From an uncultured Clostridia bacterium (GTDB lineage: Bacteria; Bacillota; Clostridia; Lachnospirales; CAG-274), in assembly GCA_946630405.1 (NCBI GenBank), contig CAMOYW010000047.1, positions 1 through 6,862 on the forward strand: a DNA stretch of 6,862 nt. Reading direction: 5' to 3'. Position 1 is the stretch's first letter; every line of letters begins with the position of its first letter. The translations under genes and the position numbers were made by a program. The notes under the pieces are model-generated. The model was not told the origin of the DNA. It was given only the letters and a program-made list of their open reading frames with translations, and searched no databases. This document shows positions 6,095 to 6,862 of the stretch, piece after piece.

Positions 6095-6780
6095 CACAAC
6101 ATTCCGTTTTTGGCAAAGCTGAAGCTTTCACTCCAATTTGCCGAACATATTATAATATGGTCAAGCACTCGCACGCCAAGCGGTAAAAGTGCGCTCATCA
6201 CGGCATTTGTCATCGCTATATCATCATCCGAAGGTGTACTTTCTCCCGAAGGGTGATTATGCCCGAGAATAACAAATTCGGGTTTTAGTACGGCACATTC
6301 TCTTGCAAGAAGCATACCGTTCACTTCGGAAACCGCCTCATTCCCTCGCCCAAGCTCTACCGCCTTTATAAGCTCTTTCCCGGAATTAAGGCAAATCGCA
6401 TAACTCATCTCATACGGCCTTGTGGCAAGCATGGCATGAAGATATTGTGCCGCGCGGGAGAAACTACCCATATACTCGCCACGCTTAAAATGCGAAGTAA
6501 GCACTCTCTCGTTTATTTTAAGAAGAGAGCTTAAAAGCACGGCAATATTCTCCGTCACGTTAAGCCTGTGCATTATATTCTGCGGAGTATCGCTCATAAG
6601 CGCATACAAGGATCCGTATTCATTTATAAATCTATGAGCAAGTTCGTTGGTATCACGCTGCGGATAGGCATAAAAAAGCAAAAGCTCCAATATTTCATGG
6701 TCGGCAAAGCTCGAAAAGCCGCTTTCCATATACCTTGCACGCAACTTTTGTCTGTGCCCTTTATGTAAATTTTCGGTCAT
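6094..6780 (-). CDS. radC: RadC family JAB/MPN-domain protein
   Basis: A 228-residue protein of the UPF0758/RadC family. The N-terminal part (HKGHRQKLRARYMESG, 6-21, then DHEILELLLFYAYPQRDTNELA, shown here only as positions 27-48) forms the helix-hairpin-helix-like region. The C-terminal JAMM metalloprotease-like domain carries GHNHPSGESTPSDDD (173-187). His174, His176, Ser184 and Asp187 match the zinc-binding spacing, and Glu124 may complete the site. Despite the name, a DNA repair role is doubtful for the family and its true substrate is unknown. It is the first gene of the minus-strand run and its stop overlaps the folC start by one base, so it is probably co-transcribed with the folate genes. 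The ribosome binding site is weak (AAAG, three bases before ATG). Confidence 0.93.
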   Translation of the reverse strand: MTENLHKGHRQKLRARYMESGFSSFADHEILELLLFYAYPQRDTNELAHRFINEYGSLYALMSDTPQNIMHRLNVTENIAVLLSSLLKINERVLTSHFKRGEYMGSFSRAAQYLHAMLATRPYEMSYAICLNSGKELIKAVELGRGNEAVSEVNGMLLARECAVLKPEFVILGHNHPSGESTPSDDDIAMTNAVMSALLPLGVRVLDHIIICSANWSESFSFAKNGML

Positions 6781-6797
6781 ATTCTTTATAAATACAC

Positions 6798-6806
6798 TCT
6801 ATAACA
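6798..6806 (-). promoter_or_regulatory. Weak candidate promoter (extended -10) before radC
   Basis: On the minus strand TGTTATAGA fits an extended -10 element (TGn followed by TATAGA), about 18 bases before the radC start. I find no good -35 box at 16-18 bases upstream. The real operon promoter may lie outside the window. Confidence 0.25.
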
Positions 6807-6807
6807 A

Positions 6808-6862
6808 TTAGGGAAACACTGATTTAATTAATCATTCGCATATTTGGCTACTGTTACCGCAT
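6808..6862. other. Intergenic edge, possible mobile-element terminus
   Basis: No gene is visible upstream of radC up to the window edge. TTAGGGAAACACTGATTTAA from 6808 resembles, from memory only, the ends of small transposable elements in gut Firmicutes. No second end, transposase or target duplication can be seen, so this is only a suggestion. Confidence 0.15.

Noticed and set aside
5711..6256. 181-codon open frame on the plus strand
   Set aside because: It runs antisense across the folC/radC junction, both of which have strong family motifs. It has no recognisable domain.
984..6862. CRISPR array, tRNA, rRNA or riboswitch
   Set aside because: No regularly spaced repeats, cloverleaf or conserved RNA core was seen. 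In particular, no THF riboswitch-like element is evident in the short upstream part of the folate operon that is visible.

Overview
The window looks like chromosomal DNA of a low-to-moderate GC Firmicute of the class Clostridia, probably an anaerobic gut-type lineage. Three things point there: the gene families (a membrane-anchored L,D-transpeptidase-type protein, a DUF1292 protein, a FolB-FolK fusion, and an HD protein of a type I associate with clostridial folate operons), frequent ATA and AGA codons, and near-consensus sigma-A promoters with purine-rich ribosome binding sites. The genus cannot be fixed from this sequence alone.

Layout. Positions 1-983 (minus) hold the N-terminal 327 residues of a cell-envelope protein whose C-terminus lies outside the window. 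A short divergent intergenic region (984-1182) carries a weak minus-strand promoter, a consensus plus-strand promoter, a 14-bp palindrome and a direct repeat. acpS (1183-1602, plus) makes the phosphopantetheinyl transferase that activates acyl carrier protein. It is followed by about 315 bases with no intact gene but with coding-like frames that switch register, perhaps a decayed gene. A small acidic DUF1292 protein follows (1918-2169, plus). A strong 14-bp hairpin at 2190-2221 serves both converging transcription units.

From 6780 down to 2221, six minus-strand genes are packed head to tail and look like one operon: radC, folC, an HD-domain hydrolase, folP, a folB-folK fusion and a DUF5662 protein. 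Four of the five junctions overlap and the fifth has a 12-base gap, so translational coupling is likely. FolB and FolK convert dihydroneopterin to the pyrophosphorylated pterin, FolP joins it to p-aminobenzoate, and FolC adds glutamate, so the core of dihydrofolate synthesis is here. Missing from the window are GTP cyclohydrolase (folE) and any known Nudix-type enzyme to dephosphorylate dihydroneopterin triphosphate. The HD protein sits where such an enzyme would be expected and is the most interesting candidate. DUF5662 also has an HD-like histidine/aspartate pattern. I see no CRISPR array, tRNA, rRNA or complete insertion sequence. The last ~50 bases might be the end of a mobile element, but this is weak.
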